From Acidimicrobiales bacterium (GTDB lineage Bacteria > Actinomycetota > Acidimicrobiia > Acidimicrobiales > RAAP-2): 64,000 bases of DNA. The position numbers were made by a program, and so were the translations under genes. Below the pieces are notes generated by a model, which searched no databases, was not told the DNA's origin, and saw only the letters and a program-made list of their open reading frames with translations. Positions 16,527 through 25,310 of this stretch are shown here, one piece after another (within the stretch, counting starts at the first letter, position 1; each line of letters starts with the position of its first letter). Where the stretch lies: assembly GCA_025362585.1 (NCBI GenBank), contig JANYFR010000034.1, positions 17,150 to 81,149 of the forward strand. Reading direction: 5' to 3'.

Positions 16527-18976
16527 TGTGGTCGCGCCTGCAGAGGTTCTGGACGCCCCTGCGCCTGATCGAGATGCTGGCGGTCGTCGCGGTGATTGCC
16601 GTGACGCTGTGGGAGCTGCACCCGGAACTGCTGTTCTCCTCGACGCTGATCACTGGCGGTGACACGGGGAGCCACGTTGTTTTGCCCGCCTACCTGAAGA
16701 GTCAGGGCAGCCTCTTCAACCTGACGCCGTGGTACCCCGGCTGGTTCGACGGCATGCCCGCCTACACCTACTACTTCGTCCTCCCCGATTTGTTCGCCAC
16801 GCTGGCGAGCTACGTCATCAACTACGCCGTTGCTTTCAAGCTCGCGACCGTACTCGGCTCGGTCCTCATGCCCGCCGGGGCCTACGCCATGGCCAAGCTC
16901 TTTCGCGCGCCCCGACCGGTGCCGGCGGCACTCGCGATTGCCACCCTCCCTTTCCTCTTCGACGCCACCTTCACCATCGACGGCGGCAACCTTTTCTCTA
17001 CCATGGCGGGCGAGTACTCGTTTTCACTGTCGCTGGCGTTGAGTCTGGTCACCATCGGACTGTTCGCGAGGGGCGTACGGACCGGTCGGGGCTACTGGAT
17101 CGCGGCGCTCGCACTCAGTGTGACGCTCGCCGCGCACGTGCTGCCCTGGCTCTTCACCATTGGCGCCGTCGGGATCGTCGTCGTCTTCGAGCTCTTGCAA
17201 CGGCGAGGCATCGGTGACCCGAAGGAGCGCGCCGACGTCGTCGCCGGCGACTACGCACGGCCATTTCGCTTCGCGCTGGGCGCCGGTCTCCTCTCGGGCG
17301 CCCTGTCGGCGTGGTGGCTCCTCACCTTCATCACGTCCCAGAACTTCACGAACTCCATGGGTTATTCGAACGTGAAGGTCAATACCCTGCACGACATCTT
17401 CACTTCGCTCGGCTGGTTCAACGCGACGGGCGGCGCCGCCGGCGATCGGTGGGTGATCGTGCTGGCCCTGGTGGCGGTCGTGCTGGCCTTCGCGGTGCGA
17501 GATCGCCTGGGCATGGTTCTCGCGACGCTCACGATCGTGTCGTTCTGCGCGTTCGTGTACGACCCCCAGAGCGTGATCTGGAACGAGCGTCTCGTACCGT
17601 TCTGGTTCATCACCATTCACCTCGGCGTGGGCTGGCTCGTCGGGTACCCCCTCTCGCGGTGGGTCGCCTACGCCCGGGAGCGACCGCGGTGGCTCCCGCA
17701 CCTCGGGAACGCTCGTCAATCGCGCTGGGACGACGCGGTGGTGGCCGACGGGCACTTCGAAGAGGACCTCGCCGACATTGCGATCGTGTCGCGCGACAGC
17801 GACGAGGGAGCGTTCGCCGGCGATCGGTCCGGGCATCTCGACAGTCTGGAGGGGGACGATCGGACGACGAGACGTTCCCTTCGCGCGACGGTCGCGGTCA
17901 TTGTGCTCGGTCTCGCGACGACGCTGCCGGGACTGATGCCCCCGGTCGCCTCGGCACTCGGCCTCGCTACGGGCGGGAACCAAGTCGCCAGTTGGGCGCA
18001 GTGGAACTACTCGGGCTATCAGTCCAAGGCCGCGTGGCCCGAGTACCACGACCTCATGAACACGATGACGCGGGTGTCGGCCCACTACGGCTGCGGGCGC
18101 GCGATGTGGGAGTACAACTCGGACCAGAATCGCTTTGGCACACCCATGGCGCTCATGCTGCTGCCGTACTGGACGAATAACTGCGTCGACTCAATGGAGG
18201 GCCTGTACTTCGAGTCCTCGGCAACGACGCCCTACCACTTCCTCAACCAGGCCGAGTTGAGCGCCGCGCCGAGCAATCCGCAGGTCGGACTGCACTACGG
18301 TTCGCTCGACGTCGCCCTCGGCGTGCGCCACCTCCAGATGCTCGGCGTGCGTTACTACATTGCCTTCACGCCGAACGTCGTCGCTCAGGCCAATCGTGAT
18401 TCCCAACTCACCCTGGTCGCCCAGACCCGGGCGTGGCCCGCGCCGGGCGTCAAGTGGCGCGTGTACCTCATCAAGCACAGCTCGATGGTCGTGCCCCTCA
18501 CGACCCTGCCCAACGTCGTCGCGGGCCTCTCGAGCCGCGTCGGTTGGCTCAACGCCAACGCCCAGTGGTGGCTCAATCCGAGGCTCCAGACGACGGTCGC
18601 GGCCACGAGTGGCCCCGCAAACTGGCCCGCGGCATCGTCGATCGCAACAATGAACTCGAAGGTCGCCCTTCCCCACGACCGCGTGAGTGGGGTCGTACTC
18701 ACCACGCAGTCGGTCTCGTTCCACGTCAGCACGATCGGCGTGCCGGTGCTGGTCAAGGTCTCCTACTTCCCGCGATGGGGCGTTACCGGTGCGACGGGCC
18801 CCTACCGAGTGAGCCCGAACCTCATGGTCGTCGTGCCGACTGGCCACGACGTGACGCTCGCCTACGGCACGACACCGGCGCTGCGGATCGGTAACGGTGT
18901 CAGCGACCTCGCCATACTGGCTGCCCTGGCCTCCCTCTATTTCGTAGTGCGAAGACGACGAATCGCTCGACAGTAG
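16526..18976 (+). CDS. Large polytopic membrane protein, PTPS-related/YfhO-like
   Basis: The 816-residue protein has about 10-11 hydrophobic segments in its first 480 residues, interrupted by a hydrophilic insert (about 390-440). A soluble exported domain of roughly 280 residues and a last helix near 790-808 follow. The first exported loop has ITGGDTGSHVV and the next GWFDGMPAYTYYFVLPDL, an acidic layout seen in lipid-linked-sugar GT-C enzymes and in the family labelled 6-pyruvoyl-tetrahydropterin-synthase-related membrane proteins. A transfer of lipid-linked sugar is plausible but inferred. It is coupled to the CPBP gene upstream and lies 11 bp before phosphomannomutase. Confidence 0.7.
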   Translation: MWSRLQRFWTPLRLIEMLAVVAVIAVTLWELHPELLFSSTLITGGDTGSHVVLPAYLKSQGSLFNLTPWYPGWFDGMPAYTYYFVLPDLFATLASYVINYAVAFKLATVLGSVLMPAGAYAMAKLFRAPRPVPAALAIATLPFLFDATFTIDGGNLFSTMAGEYSFSLSLALSLVTIGLFARGVRTGRGYWIAALALSVTLAAHVLPWLFTIGAVGIVVVFELLQRRGIGDPKERADVVAGDYARPFRFALGAGLLSGALSAWWLLTFITSQNFTNSMGYSNVKVNTLHDIFTSLGWFNATGGAAGDRWVIVLALVAVVLAFAVRDRLGMVLATLTIVSFCAFVYDPQSVIWNERLVPFWFITIHLGVGWLVGYPLSRWVAYARERPRWLPHLGNARQSRWDDAVVADGHFEEDLADIAIVSRDSDEGAFAGDRSGHLDSLEGDDRTTRRSLRATVAVIVLGLATTLPGLMPPVASALGLATGGNQVASWAQWNYSGYQSKAAWPEYHDLMNTMTRVSAHYGCGRAMWEYNSDQNRFGTPMALMLLPYWTNNCVDSMEGLYFESSATTPYHFLNQAELSAAPSNPQVGLHYGSLDVALGVRHLQMLGVRYYIAFTPNVVAQANRDSQLTLVAQTRAWPAPGVKWRVYLIKHSSMVVPLTTLPNVVAGLSSRVGWLNANAQWWLNPRLQTTVAATSGPANWPAASSIATMNSKVALPHDRVSGVVLTTQSVSFHVSTIGVPVLVKVSYFPRWGVTGATGPYRVSPNLMVVVPTGHDVTLAYGTTPALRIGNGVSDLAILAALASLYFVVRRRRIARQ

Positions 18977-18987
18977 AGTTATCGTTC

Positions 18988-20334
18988 GTGGATACAACCC
19001 GAGTCTTCAAGGCCTACGACATTCGAGGCACGTATCCCGACCAGATCGATGAAGGTCTGGCGCGCGCCATCGGCTCAGCCTTCGCCACTCACGTCGACGC
19101 CCCGCGTATCGTTTTCGCCCGCGACATGCGTCCGTCGGGCGTCGCGCTCAGCGTCGCTTTCGCCGAAGGCGCACGAGCCGTCGGAGTGGAGGTCGTCGAT
19201 CTGGGGCTGGCCTCGACCGACTTCCTCTACTTCGCCACCGGCTACCTCGGCACACCGGGCGCGATGTTCACCGCCTCGCACAATCCGGCCCAGTACAACG
19301 GGATCAAGCTCTGTCTCGCCGGCGCCAAGCCAATTGGCGTCGAGACCGGTCTCGTCGAGATCGAAGCACTGACGAACAGCTTCTACGCCTCACCGGCGAA
19401 CGGGCCGCTCGCCTCGGTCGAATCGCTCGACCTGATGGACGAGTGGGTGGCCCACGTGCGCTCCTTCGTCGACACGACGGCACTGCGGCCGCTCAAGATT
19501 GTCGCCGACACCGCCAACGGCATGGGCGGGTTCATCGCGCCGCGAGTCTTCGCCGGCCTCCCTTTCGAGGTCGAGATCATGTACGAAGAGCTCGACGGCA
19601 CCTTCCCCAATCACCCGGCCGACCCGCTCAATCCCGAAAACATCGTGGACTTGCAGCGTCGGGTCCTCGAGGTCGGTGCCGACATCGGACTGGCCTTCGA
19701 CGGCGACGCCGACCGGGTCTTCTTGATCGACGAGAAGGCGCAGCCAATCAGCGGCTCAACGACGACCGCCATGGTCGCCGCGGTGATGCTCGCGCGCCAC
19801 CCCGGCGCCACCATCCTCTACAACCTGATCTGCTCCAAGGCCGTGCCCGAAGTGATCGAGGAGAACGGCGGAGTCGCGGTGAAGACGCGCGTCGGGCACA
19901 GTTACATCAAGCAGGTCATGGCCGAGACCGGCGCCGTCTTTGGCGGCGAGCACTCGGGTCACTACTACTACCGCGACAACTACCGGGCCGACTCGGGGAT
20001 CATTACCGCCCTCGTGGTGCTCGAACTGCTCAGTACGGGGTCGATCCCGCTCTCGAGGCTCGTGGCGCCCTACGAACGGTACGCCGATTCGGGGGAGATC
20101 AACACTCGCGTGGCCAACCCCGTGGCGACCGTCGCGGCGCTGGCGTCAAGTCTCGGCGCCGCAGGGGTCAACGTCGAGACGCTCGACGGATTGAGTGCGG
20201 ACTACGGCGACTGGTGGTTCAACTTGCGGCCCTCGAATACCGAACCGCTCCTGCGTCTTAACGTGGAGGCGCCGGACTCGTCGCAGTGCGCCCAGCACGT
20301 CGCTGAGGTCCTGGCGCTCTTTGAAGGGAAATGA
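18988..20334 (+). CDS. manB: Phosphomannomutase/phosphoglucomutase (ManB/PmmA type)
   Basis: The 448-residue alpha-D-phosphohexomutase interconverts mannose-6-phosphate and mannose-1-phosphate, feeding GDP-mannose synthesis. All four active-site loops are visible: phosphoserine loop TASHNPAQYNG, metal loop DGDADR, sugar loop GGEHSGH, and phosphate loop RPSNTEP. The N-terminus FKAYDIRGTYPDQI is characteristic. GTG at 18988 is the start. Together with the nucleotidyltransferase at 1088 and the reductase at 8120 it supplies activated mannose and deoxy-mannose to the glycosyltransferases. Confidence 0.95.
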   Translation: MDTTRVFKAYDIRGTYPDQIDEGLARAIGSAFATHVDAPRIVFARDMRPSGVALSVAFAEGARAVGVEVVDLGLASTDFLYFATGYLGTPGAMFTASHNPAQYNGIKLCLAGAKPIGVETGLVEIEALTNSFYASPANGPLASVESLDLMDEWVAHVRSFVDTTALRPLKIVADTANGMGGFIAPRVFAGLPFEVEIMYEELDGTFPNHPADPLNPENIVDLQRRVLEVGADIGLAFDGDADRVFLIDEKAQPISGSTTTAMVAAVMLARHPGATILYNLICSKAVPEVIEENGGVAVKTRVGHSYIKQVMAETGAVFGGEHSGHYYYRDNYRADSGIITALVVLELLSTGSIPLSRLVAPYERYADSGEINTRVANPVATVAALASSLGAAGVNVETLDGLSADYGDWWFNLRPSNTEPLLRLNVEAPDSSQCAQHVAEVLALFEGK

Positions 20335-20564
20335 TCATGGCTCTCGACGGATTTCTGCTCGCGCTGCTCGAAGACCCGGTCGACCACGAGGAACTGCTCT
20401 ACGTGGCGAGTGCCAACGTCCTCTACAACCCACGGCGCCGCGTGGCCTACGAGGTTCGAGACTCCATTGCGGTACTGCTGCCCGACGAGTGTCGAGCGGT
20501 GAGCGACGTCGATCACGACGCGTGGGTGAACGACCCCCAGGCCGTGCGCACCGGTCGCCCGTAG
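20331..20564 (+). CDS. Trm112-like small protein (UPF0434 type)
   Basis: The 77-residue protein contains LLEDPVDHEELLY, YNPRRRVAYEVRDSIAVLLPDE, which matches the Trm112/YcaR layout in which a product such as YPVRDGIPVLL follows a short beta-hairpin. The usual zinc-binding cysteines are absent (LEDPVDHEEL in place of L-x-CPxC). ATG at 20331 overlaps the manB stop (ATGA), with ATG at 20337 as alternative. Such small proteins occur next to manB in other actinobacteria. Its role is unknown. Confidence 0.75.
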   Translation: MIMALDGFLLALLEDPVDHEELLYVASANVLYNPRRRVAYEVRDSIAVLLPDECRAVSDVDHDAWVNDPQAVRTGRP

Positions 20565-20570
20565 CGGTCC

Positions 20571-21779
20571 CTAATTGAGCCGTTCGACGATCATGGCCAT
20601 GCCTTGGCCGCCACCGACGCACATCGACTCCATCCCGAAGCGCTGGCCCGAGTCCTCCAGTGAGTTGAGCAGCGTCGTCATGATGCGCGCCCCGGTCATG
20701 CCAAAGGGATGGCCGAGGGCAATCGCGCCGCCGCGGATGTTGAGCTTGTCGAGGGTGATGCCGAGGTGCTTGGCGCTCGGAATGACCTGGGCCGCGAAGG
20801 CCTCGTTGATCTCCACCAGATCGATGTCGTCAATGGTCATGCCGGCACGCTGGAGCGCTTGACGGCAGGCCTCGATCGGGCCGAGACCCATGATCTCGGG
20901 GTTGAGCCCGCTGACCGCGCTCGCCACGATGCGCGCGAGGGGCTTCAGGCCGAGCTGCTGGGCGCGGGTGTCGCTCATCACGACGACCGCCGCGGCGCCG
21001 TCGTTGAGCGGACAGGCGTTGCCGGCGGTGATCGATCCGCCCTCTCGAAAGACCGGTTGCAGCGTCGAAAGTCGCTCGAGGGTCGTGCCGGCGCGCGGGC
21101 CGTCGTCGCGGGTGACGACGGTGCCGTCGGGCAGCGTGACCGGGATGATCTCGCGTTCGAAGAAGCCGTTCTCCTGATGGGCCACGGCGAGCTCTTGACT
21201 GCGAACGGCGAACTCGTCCATCTCCAGGCGCGAGACCTTTTCGTACTCGGCGACATTCTCGGCGGTCTGGCCCATGGCGATGTAGATGTCGGGGAGGCCC
21301 GGTTGCGCGGTCCAGGGCTCGGAGACCCGCTCCGAGCGACTCTGGGTTCGGGCCATGGCCTCGGCGAAGAGTGGATTCACGGCCCTGCCGCTGTCCGAGG
21401 CCCCGCTCGCGAAACGCGACACCGTCTCAACACCCGCGGCGACGAAGACGTCACCCTCGCCCGCGCGAATGGCGTGAGCGGCCATGCGAATTGTCTGCAG
21501 CGATGAGGAGCAGTAGCGATTCACCGTGACGCCGGGCACGTTGTCGAGCCCGGCCAGGAGCGCCGCGACCCGAGCGACGTTGAAGCCCGACTCACCGGCC
21601 GGCTGACCGCAGCCCACGATGAGGTCCTCCACGCTCTGGGGGTCCAACTCGGGCACCTTCGCGAGGACGGCGCGCACCACGAGGGCCGTGAGGTCGTCGG
21701 GACGCATGTCGACGAGCGAGCCCTTGAAGGCCCGACCAATGGGGGTTCGACCAGTGGCGACGATCACGGCTTCGGGCAT
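20571..21779 (-). CDS. Acetyl-CoA acetyltransferase (thiolase)
   Basis: The 402-residue thiolase has the nucleophilic cysteine in NRYCSSSLQTI at about residue 89. It has GGAIALGHPFGMTGAR with the catalytic His and CVGGGQGMAMI with the second Cys. It either condenses two acyl-CoA molecules or cleaves 3-ketoacyl-CoA; sequence alone does not settle the direction. ATG at 21779 is chosen over upstream possibilities because CCTAGGAGGACCC lies directly in front of it, an excellent ribosome-binding site. It converges on the Trm112-like gene, and the riboflavin synthase gene lies 62 bp upstream on the same strand. Confidence 0.93.
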   Translation of the reverse strand: MPEAVIVATGRTPIGRAFKGSLVDMRPDDLTALVVRAVLAKVPELDPQSVEDLIVGCGQPAGESGFNVARVAALLAGLDNVPGVTVNRYCSSSLQTIRMAAHAIRAGEGDVFVAAGVETVSRFASGASDSGRAVNPLFAEAMARTQSRSERVSEPWTAQPGLPDIYIAMGQTAENVAEYEKVSRLEMDEFAVRSQELAVAHQENGFFEREIIPVTLPDGTVVTRDDGPRAGTTLERLSTLQPVFREGGSITAGNACPLNDGAAAVVVMSDTRAQQLGLKPLARIVASAVSGLNPEIMGLGPIEACRQALQRAGMTIDDIDLVEINEAFAAQVIPSAKHLGITLDKLNIRGGAIALGHPFGMTGARIMTTLLNSLEDSGQRFGMESMCVGGGQGMAMIVERLN

Positions 21780-21841
21780 GGGTCCTCCTAGGAGCACGGC
21801 AGGATTACTGGAGCGAGCATACCCAACTCGTCCCCGGCGCC

Positions 21842-22357
21842 TCAGTGTGACGAGTCGACGTCCAGGGGCCCTTCATCGTCGAAACCCTGGCGCACGCCCT
21901 GACCGGCCCGGCGACGCAGCTGCTCGGGTTCGAACAGCATCCAGTAGGCGTTACGCGCGTGCTTGCGCGAGCGGTTTTCGAAGACTTGCGCCAGCACCTC
22001 GGGGTCGTCGGCCTCGTCCTCGTGGACGAAGACCTCGAGGATCGGAGTGGACGTGAGGAGTTGGGCCAGCATGATGCCCTGTGCGGCCTCGTGGGCGCAC
22101 TGCTTGTCGATGGGGGCCCTACCCGGCATGCCCAGCGCCACGACGATCTGACAGCCGTCCCGTTCGATCAGGTTCTTCGCGGCGACCGCGAGATCCTTAA
22201 AGCCGGGGACGGTCCTCGCCATCACGGTAAACGTGGTGTCGAAGCCGGGGCACGTTGCCAGTTCGGCGCGCGCGGCGCCGCCCATGTCGTAGCGGGCGAA
22301 CATCGTGTCGACGACCCCGATTCTCACCTTCTGCGCGGACTTCTTGTCCTTGGCCAT
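21842..22357 (-). CDS. ribC: Riboflavin synthase, archaeal type (RibC)
   Basis: Riboflavin synthase dismutates two molecules of 6,7-dimethyl-8-ribityllumazine into riboflavin and 5-amino-6-ribitylaminouracil. The 171-residue protein is not the usual bacterial two-domain RibE type. It matches the archaeal pentameric type, which is related to lumazine synthase: VGVVDTMFARYDM-like N-terminus (here RIGVVDTMFARYDM), RTVPGFKDLAVAAKNL, CQIVVALGMPG, CAHEAAQGIMLAQLL, then EVFVHEDEADD, and a C-terminal GQGVRQGFDDEGP. TGGAG lies a few nt upstream of ATG 22357. A lumazine synthase function is the main alternative. It sits between a thiolase and an F420-type oxidoreductase gene; the shared precursor of riboflavin and F420 makes the context sensible. 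Confidence 0.88.
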   Translation of the reverse strand: MAKDKKSAQKVRIGVVDTMFARYDMGGAARAELATCPGFDTTFTVMARTVPGFKDLAVAAKNLIERDGCQIVVALGMPGRAPIDKQCAHEAAQGIMLAQLLTSTPILEVFVHEDEADDPEVLAQVFENRSRKHARNAYWMLFEPEQLRRRAGQGVRQGFDDEGPLDVDSSH

Positions 22358-22430
22358 GGTGCTCCATTCGTGACTCGACCCCAGTGTAGGAGTCGAGTGG
22401 GCCAGAGCCCGCTCGAGTGGGCGAGGACCT

Positions 22431-23384
22431 CTAGCGCGGCGCGAGCCCTTCGACGGCCTCTTTTAGATCGACGCCGAACGGGACGATGGCGATGGACGGG
22501 ATCTGCACGCCCGCCTCGACGTAACGCGCCACGTGCTCGCGGCACGCCCCGTAGGAGCCGTGGATGATCAGTTCGTCGACGACCCGGTCGGGGATGAGCT
22601 CGTTGGCGAGCTGACGATCCCCGGCGTCCCACGCGTCCCACATTGGCTGCAGCGCCTCGCCACGTCCGAGCCACCGGTGGAACTCGGCGTAGGCCGCGAC
22701 GGTCAGATATGACGAGATCATGCGTCGTCCGATGAAACGCGCGGTGTCGACGTCCTCGGTCGGGACGACGAACAGTCGCGCGGCGATGGTCTTTCCTTCG
22801 CCGACCTCGGTGCGGCACTGGGCGACGTCGTTCGCGGCGAGCCAGTTGAGGATTGCGCCGTCGGCCTCGGCACCGGCGAGGCGCAGCATCCCGGGGCGCA
22901 GCGCGCCGAGCAGGATCGGGGGACGCGCGGCGACGGGTCGCGCGAGTTTGAAACCGTGGACCTCGAACGTCTCGAAGACCTCGTCAATCTTTTCGCCGTC
23001 GAGGGCACGCTTCACGAAGCGCAGCACGTCACGAGTGCGCGCGTACGGCTTCTCGTAACGCACGCCATTCCAGCGCTGGACGACCGGCTCACTGGACGCG
23101 CCGAGACCCATGGTAAAACGGTCCCCGGCGACTTCGGCGAGGGCGGCGATCGACATCGCCATCAGCCCGGCGCCGCGCGTGAACACGGGCGTCACCGCGA
23201 CCCCGAGGTGGAGCCGTGGCTCCCAGACTGCGGCCAGGATCAGGGGCGTAAAGCCGTCCACGCCGTCCACCTCGGCCGACCAGACGTCGGTGTAGCCGAG
23301 GTCGGCGAGCCGGTGGAACCACTCCTTGTGTTCCAGCAGCGTGACGCCGTCAAAGGGGATGGTGATGCCGTAGCGAGAAGTCAT
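22431..23384 (-). CDS. LLM-class oxidoreductase, probably F420-dependent
   Basis: The 317-residue luciferase-like monooxygenase-fold protein shows the family landmarks: YGITIPFDG, ADLGYTDVWSAEVDGVDGF, LGVAVTPVFTRGAG, then RFTMGLGASSEPVV, and ARPPILLGALRPGMLRLAGAEADGAILNW. The last segments line the flavin or deazaflavin site. F420 rather than FMN is preferred because cofD and cofE are nearby and such paralogues are abundant in F420-making actinobacteria, but the cofactor is inferred. It lies 73 bp upstream of ribC on the same strand. Confidence 0.85.
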   Translation of the reverse strand: MTSRYGITIPFDGVTLLEHKEWFHRLADLGYTDVWSAEVDGVDGFTPLILAAVWEPRLHLGVAVTPVFTRGAGLMAMSIAALAEVAGDRFTMGLGASSEPVVQRWNGVRYEKPYARTRDVLRFVKRALDGEKIDEVFETFEVHGFKLARPVAARPPILLGALRPGMLRLAGAEADGAILNWLAANDVAQCRTEVGEGKTIAARLFVVPTEDVDTARFIGRRMISSYLTVAAYAEFHRWLGRGEALQPMWDAWDAGDRQLANELIPDRVVDELIIHGSYGACREHVARYVEAGVQIPSIAIVPFGVDLKEAVEGLAPR

Positions 23385-23421
23385 GGACTCAGTGTCTCAG
23401 ATACCAGGGGCGTGCGCGAAC

Positions 23422-24204
23422 CTAACCAAGGTAGTCGCCGTCGCGAGCGGCGGGCACCGCCAAACCGCGTCGCTTGAGATCGCGGACCCAGCGATCGACC
23501 AACGTCTCGAGTACGAAGGTCCGCGCGTAGTGCTTGTTCTCCGCGGCCACGAGGTCCCAGTGGGCGTGCTCGTGGTCGGTCGCGTCGACCATGTAGGTCA
23601 GGGCCTTCAGGTACTGCGCGCGTTGCTCGCGGTTGTGCCAGTCGTCATTGGTGAGCTTCCAGCGCTTCAGGGGGTTGCTCGCGCGGTCGTTGAAACGTGC
23701 GAGTTGCTCCTTGTCCGAGATGTGGAGCCAAAACTTCACGATGGTGACGCCGTCGTTGACGAGCATTCGCTCGAACTCGACGATCTCTCGAGCGGAGCGC
23801 TCAACGACGTCGCGCCCGATGAGCCCGTCGACCCGCTCGACCAGTAGTCGTCCGTACCACGAGCGGTCGTAGACGGTCATCTCGCCCCGTCCGGGTACGT
23901 CGCCCTCGAAGCGCCACAGGAAATGGTGGCGCAACTCCTCGGGCGTGGGCGCGCTGACCGGCACGACGCGAACGTGGCGCGGGTCGATGCTCATCGTGAG
24001 ACGGCGGATCGCCCCACCCTTACCGGCCGCGTCAAAGCCCTCGAAGACCACCAGCAGGCCCGGACCGACGACGTGGGGCTCAAGCAGTCCGGCGCTGAAG
24101 AGCCGCAACTGGGTCAACCGGTGTTGGGCCGCCGCAAGTCGTCGGTCGGACTCGTCGCGGTTGAGCGATTTCGTGAGGTCGATCTGGTCGATCCGGTTGG
24201 TCAC
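23422..24204 (-). CDS. Polyphosphate kinase 2 family protein (PPK2)
   Basis: PPK2 enzymes move phosphate between polyphosphate and nucleotides. The 260-residue protein has the Walker A-like GFDAAGKGGAIRRL, the Walker B-like VYDRSWYGRLLVERV, and the lid segment SDKEQLARFNDR; NPLKRWKLTNDDWHNR is also typical. Length fits the single-domain class I type. It precedes the LLM oxidoreductase on the same strand with a 37-bp gap and is read divergently from the exported glycosidase-like gene. Confidence 0.92.
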   Translation of the reverse strand: MTNRIDQIDLTKSLNRDESDRRLAAAQHRLTQLRLFSAGLLEPHVVGPGLLVVFEGFDAAGKGGAIRRLTMSIDPRHVRVVPVSAPTPEELRHHFLWRFEGDVPGRGEMTVYDRSWYGRLLVERVDGLIGRDVVERSAREIVEFERMLVNDGVTIVKFWLHISDKEQLARFNDRASNPLKRWKLTNDDWHNREQRAQYLKALTYMVDATDHEHAHWDLVAAENKHYARTFVLETLVDRWVRDLKRRGLAVPAARDGDYLG

Positions 24205-24359
24205 GTCGCTCGCGCAACCAACGGTCGATGGGTCACGGCCAACTCCTTCAGCTCAATCAGCAACGTAGCGCACGGTAGGGCGATCGGCCCCAATCTCGTG
24301 GTTCCGGTCGTCCTCTCTAGGCTGGGCGTGCCCTCGGTCGGGTCAACTCAGAGAGAACT

Positions 24360-25310
24360 ATGCGTAAATCTGTCATCGTGGGAATCGTGGTGGCGCTGGT
24401 CGCGGCCCCGCTGGTCACGGGCCCCGCGCACCCCGCGTCCGCCCAGAGCTCGCGGACGTCGAGTGCGAACGCTCCCTACCGGCCGGCGCCGATCTGCGTG
24501 ACGACCTGCAGCGTGTGGCGACCAGTGGACACCTGGAGTCGGGGCGCTCCGTCAATCCTCACGACGACCTTCGCGCCCTTCGCCGAGCGTCCGGCCACCG
24601 TGGTCTACGCGGCCTGGATCCGCACCGCCTCGACCGACCTCGCGCTGTACCTCGGCTACAAGGGCCCCGGCGTGACCGGTCCAACGCTCTCACGGGGCCC
24701 CGAATCGGTCCCTCTCGTGGGGCGTCCGAGGCTGCTCGCAACCTTCAACTCGGGCTTCTACGAGAAGGACGGCGCGGCCGGCTTCTACGCCCACCACACC
24801 CTGTACTTCCCTATGGTCAAGGGCCTCGCCACCGTGGTGCGTTACGCCGACGGCCACGTCGACGTCCAGACCTGGACCCACGGGGCTCGACCCGGTCCAA
24901 CTATCGTGATGGCCCGCCAGAACCTGTCGCTGCTCGTAGACGGCGGACGAGCGACGGGCCTGGTTCACGACAACGCCGCCTGGGGCCTGACCCTGCACGG
25001 CGTGGCGGCCGTGTGGCGCACCGCACTCGGTGTCGACGGGCGGGGTAATCTCGTCTACGCGGCCGTCCCCAACGTAACGGCGGCCGCCCTGGCTGACGTG
25101 GTGGTGCGACTGCACCTGGTGCGCGCGATGCAGCTTGACATCAATCCCGAGTGGCCGATATTCGTCACCTACGCGGCCGCCGGCGCGGCCGGCCCTTCGT
25201 TGTTCGTGCCTAATCCGAACCAGATCCCTGGACGTTTCCTCTCCACCAGCACTAAGGACTTCTTTGCCGTCTTCGTAACCGACCGCCCCGGCGAAGCTCA
25301 ACCGTGGTAG
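24360..25310 (+). CDS. Exported phosphodiester-glycosidase-like protein (NAGPA/DUF2233 fold)
   Basis: The 316-residue protein has a signal peptide with an AxA cleavage region (HPASAQS, near residue 29). The mature part contains LLATFNSGFYEKDGAAGFY, VDGGRATGLV, and a C-terminal MQLDINPEWPIFVTY, matching the layout of the phosphodiester glycosidase domain, which removes sugar phosphodiester caps. Two cysteines (CVTTC) near the start of the mature protein could pair. The gene overlaps the CapA-like gene by 7 bp, so both are co-expressed, and both act outside the membrane. Confidence 0.75.
   Translation: MRKSVIVGIVVALVAAPLVTGPAHPASAQSSRTSSANAPYRPAPICVTTCSVWRPVDTWSRGAPSILTTTFAPFAERPATVVYAAWIRTASTDLALYLGYKGPGVTGPTLSRGPESVPLVGRPRLLATFNSGFYEKDGAAGFYAHHTLYFPMVKGLATVVRYADGHVDVQTWTHGARPGPTIVMARQNLSLLVDGGRATGLVHDNAAWGLTLHGVAAVWRTALGVDGRGNLVYAAVPNVTAAALADVVVRLHLVRAMQLDINPEWPIFVTYAAAGAAGPSLFVPNPNQIPGRFLSTSTKDFFAVFVTDRPGEAQPW

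Noticed and set aside
17024..18085. 353-codon minus-strand frame opposite the large membrane protein
   Set aside because: Antisense shadow, without domain.
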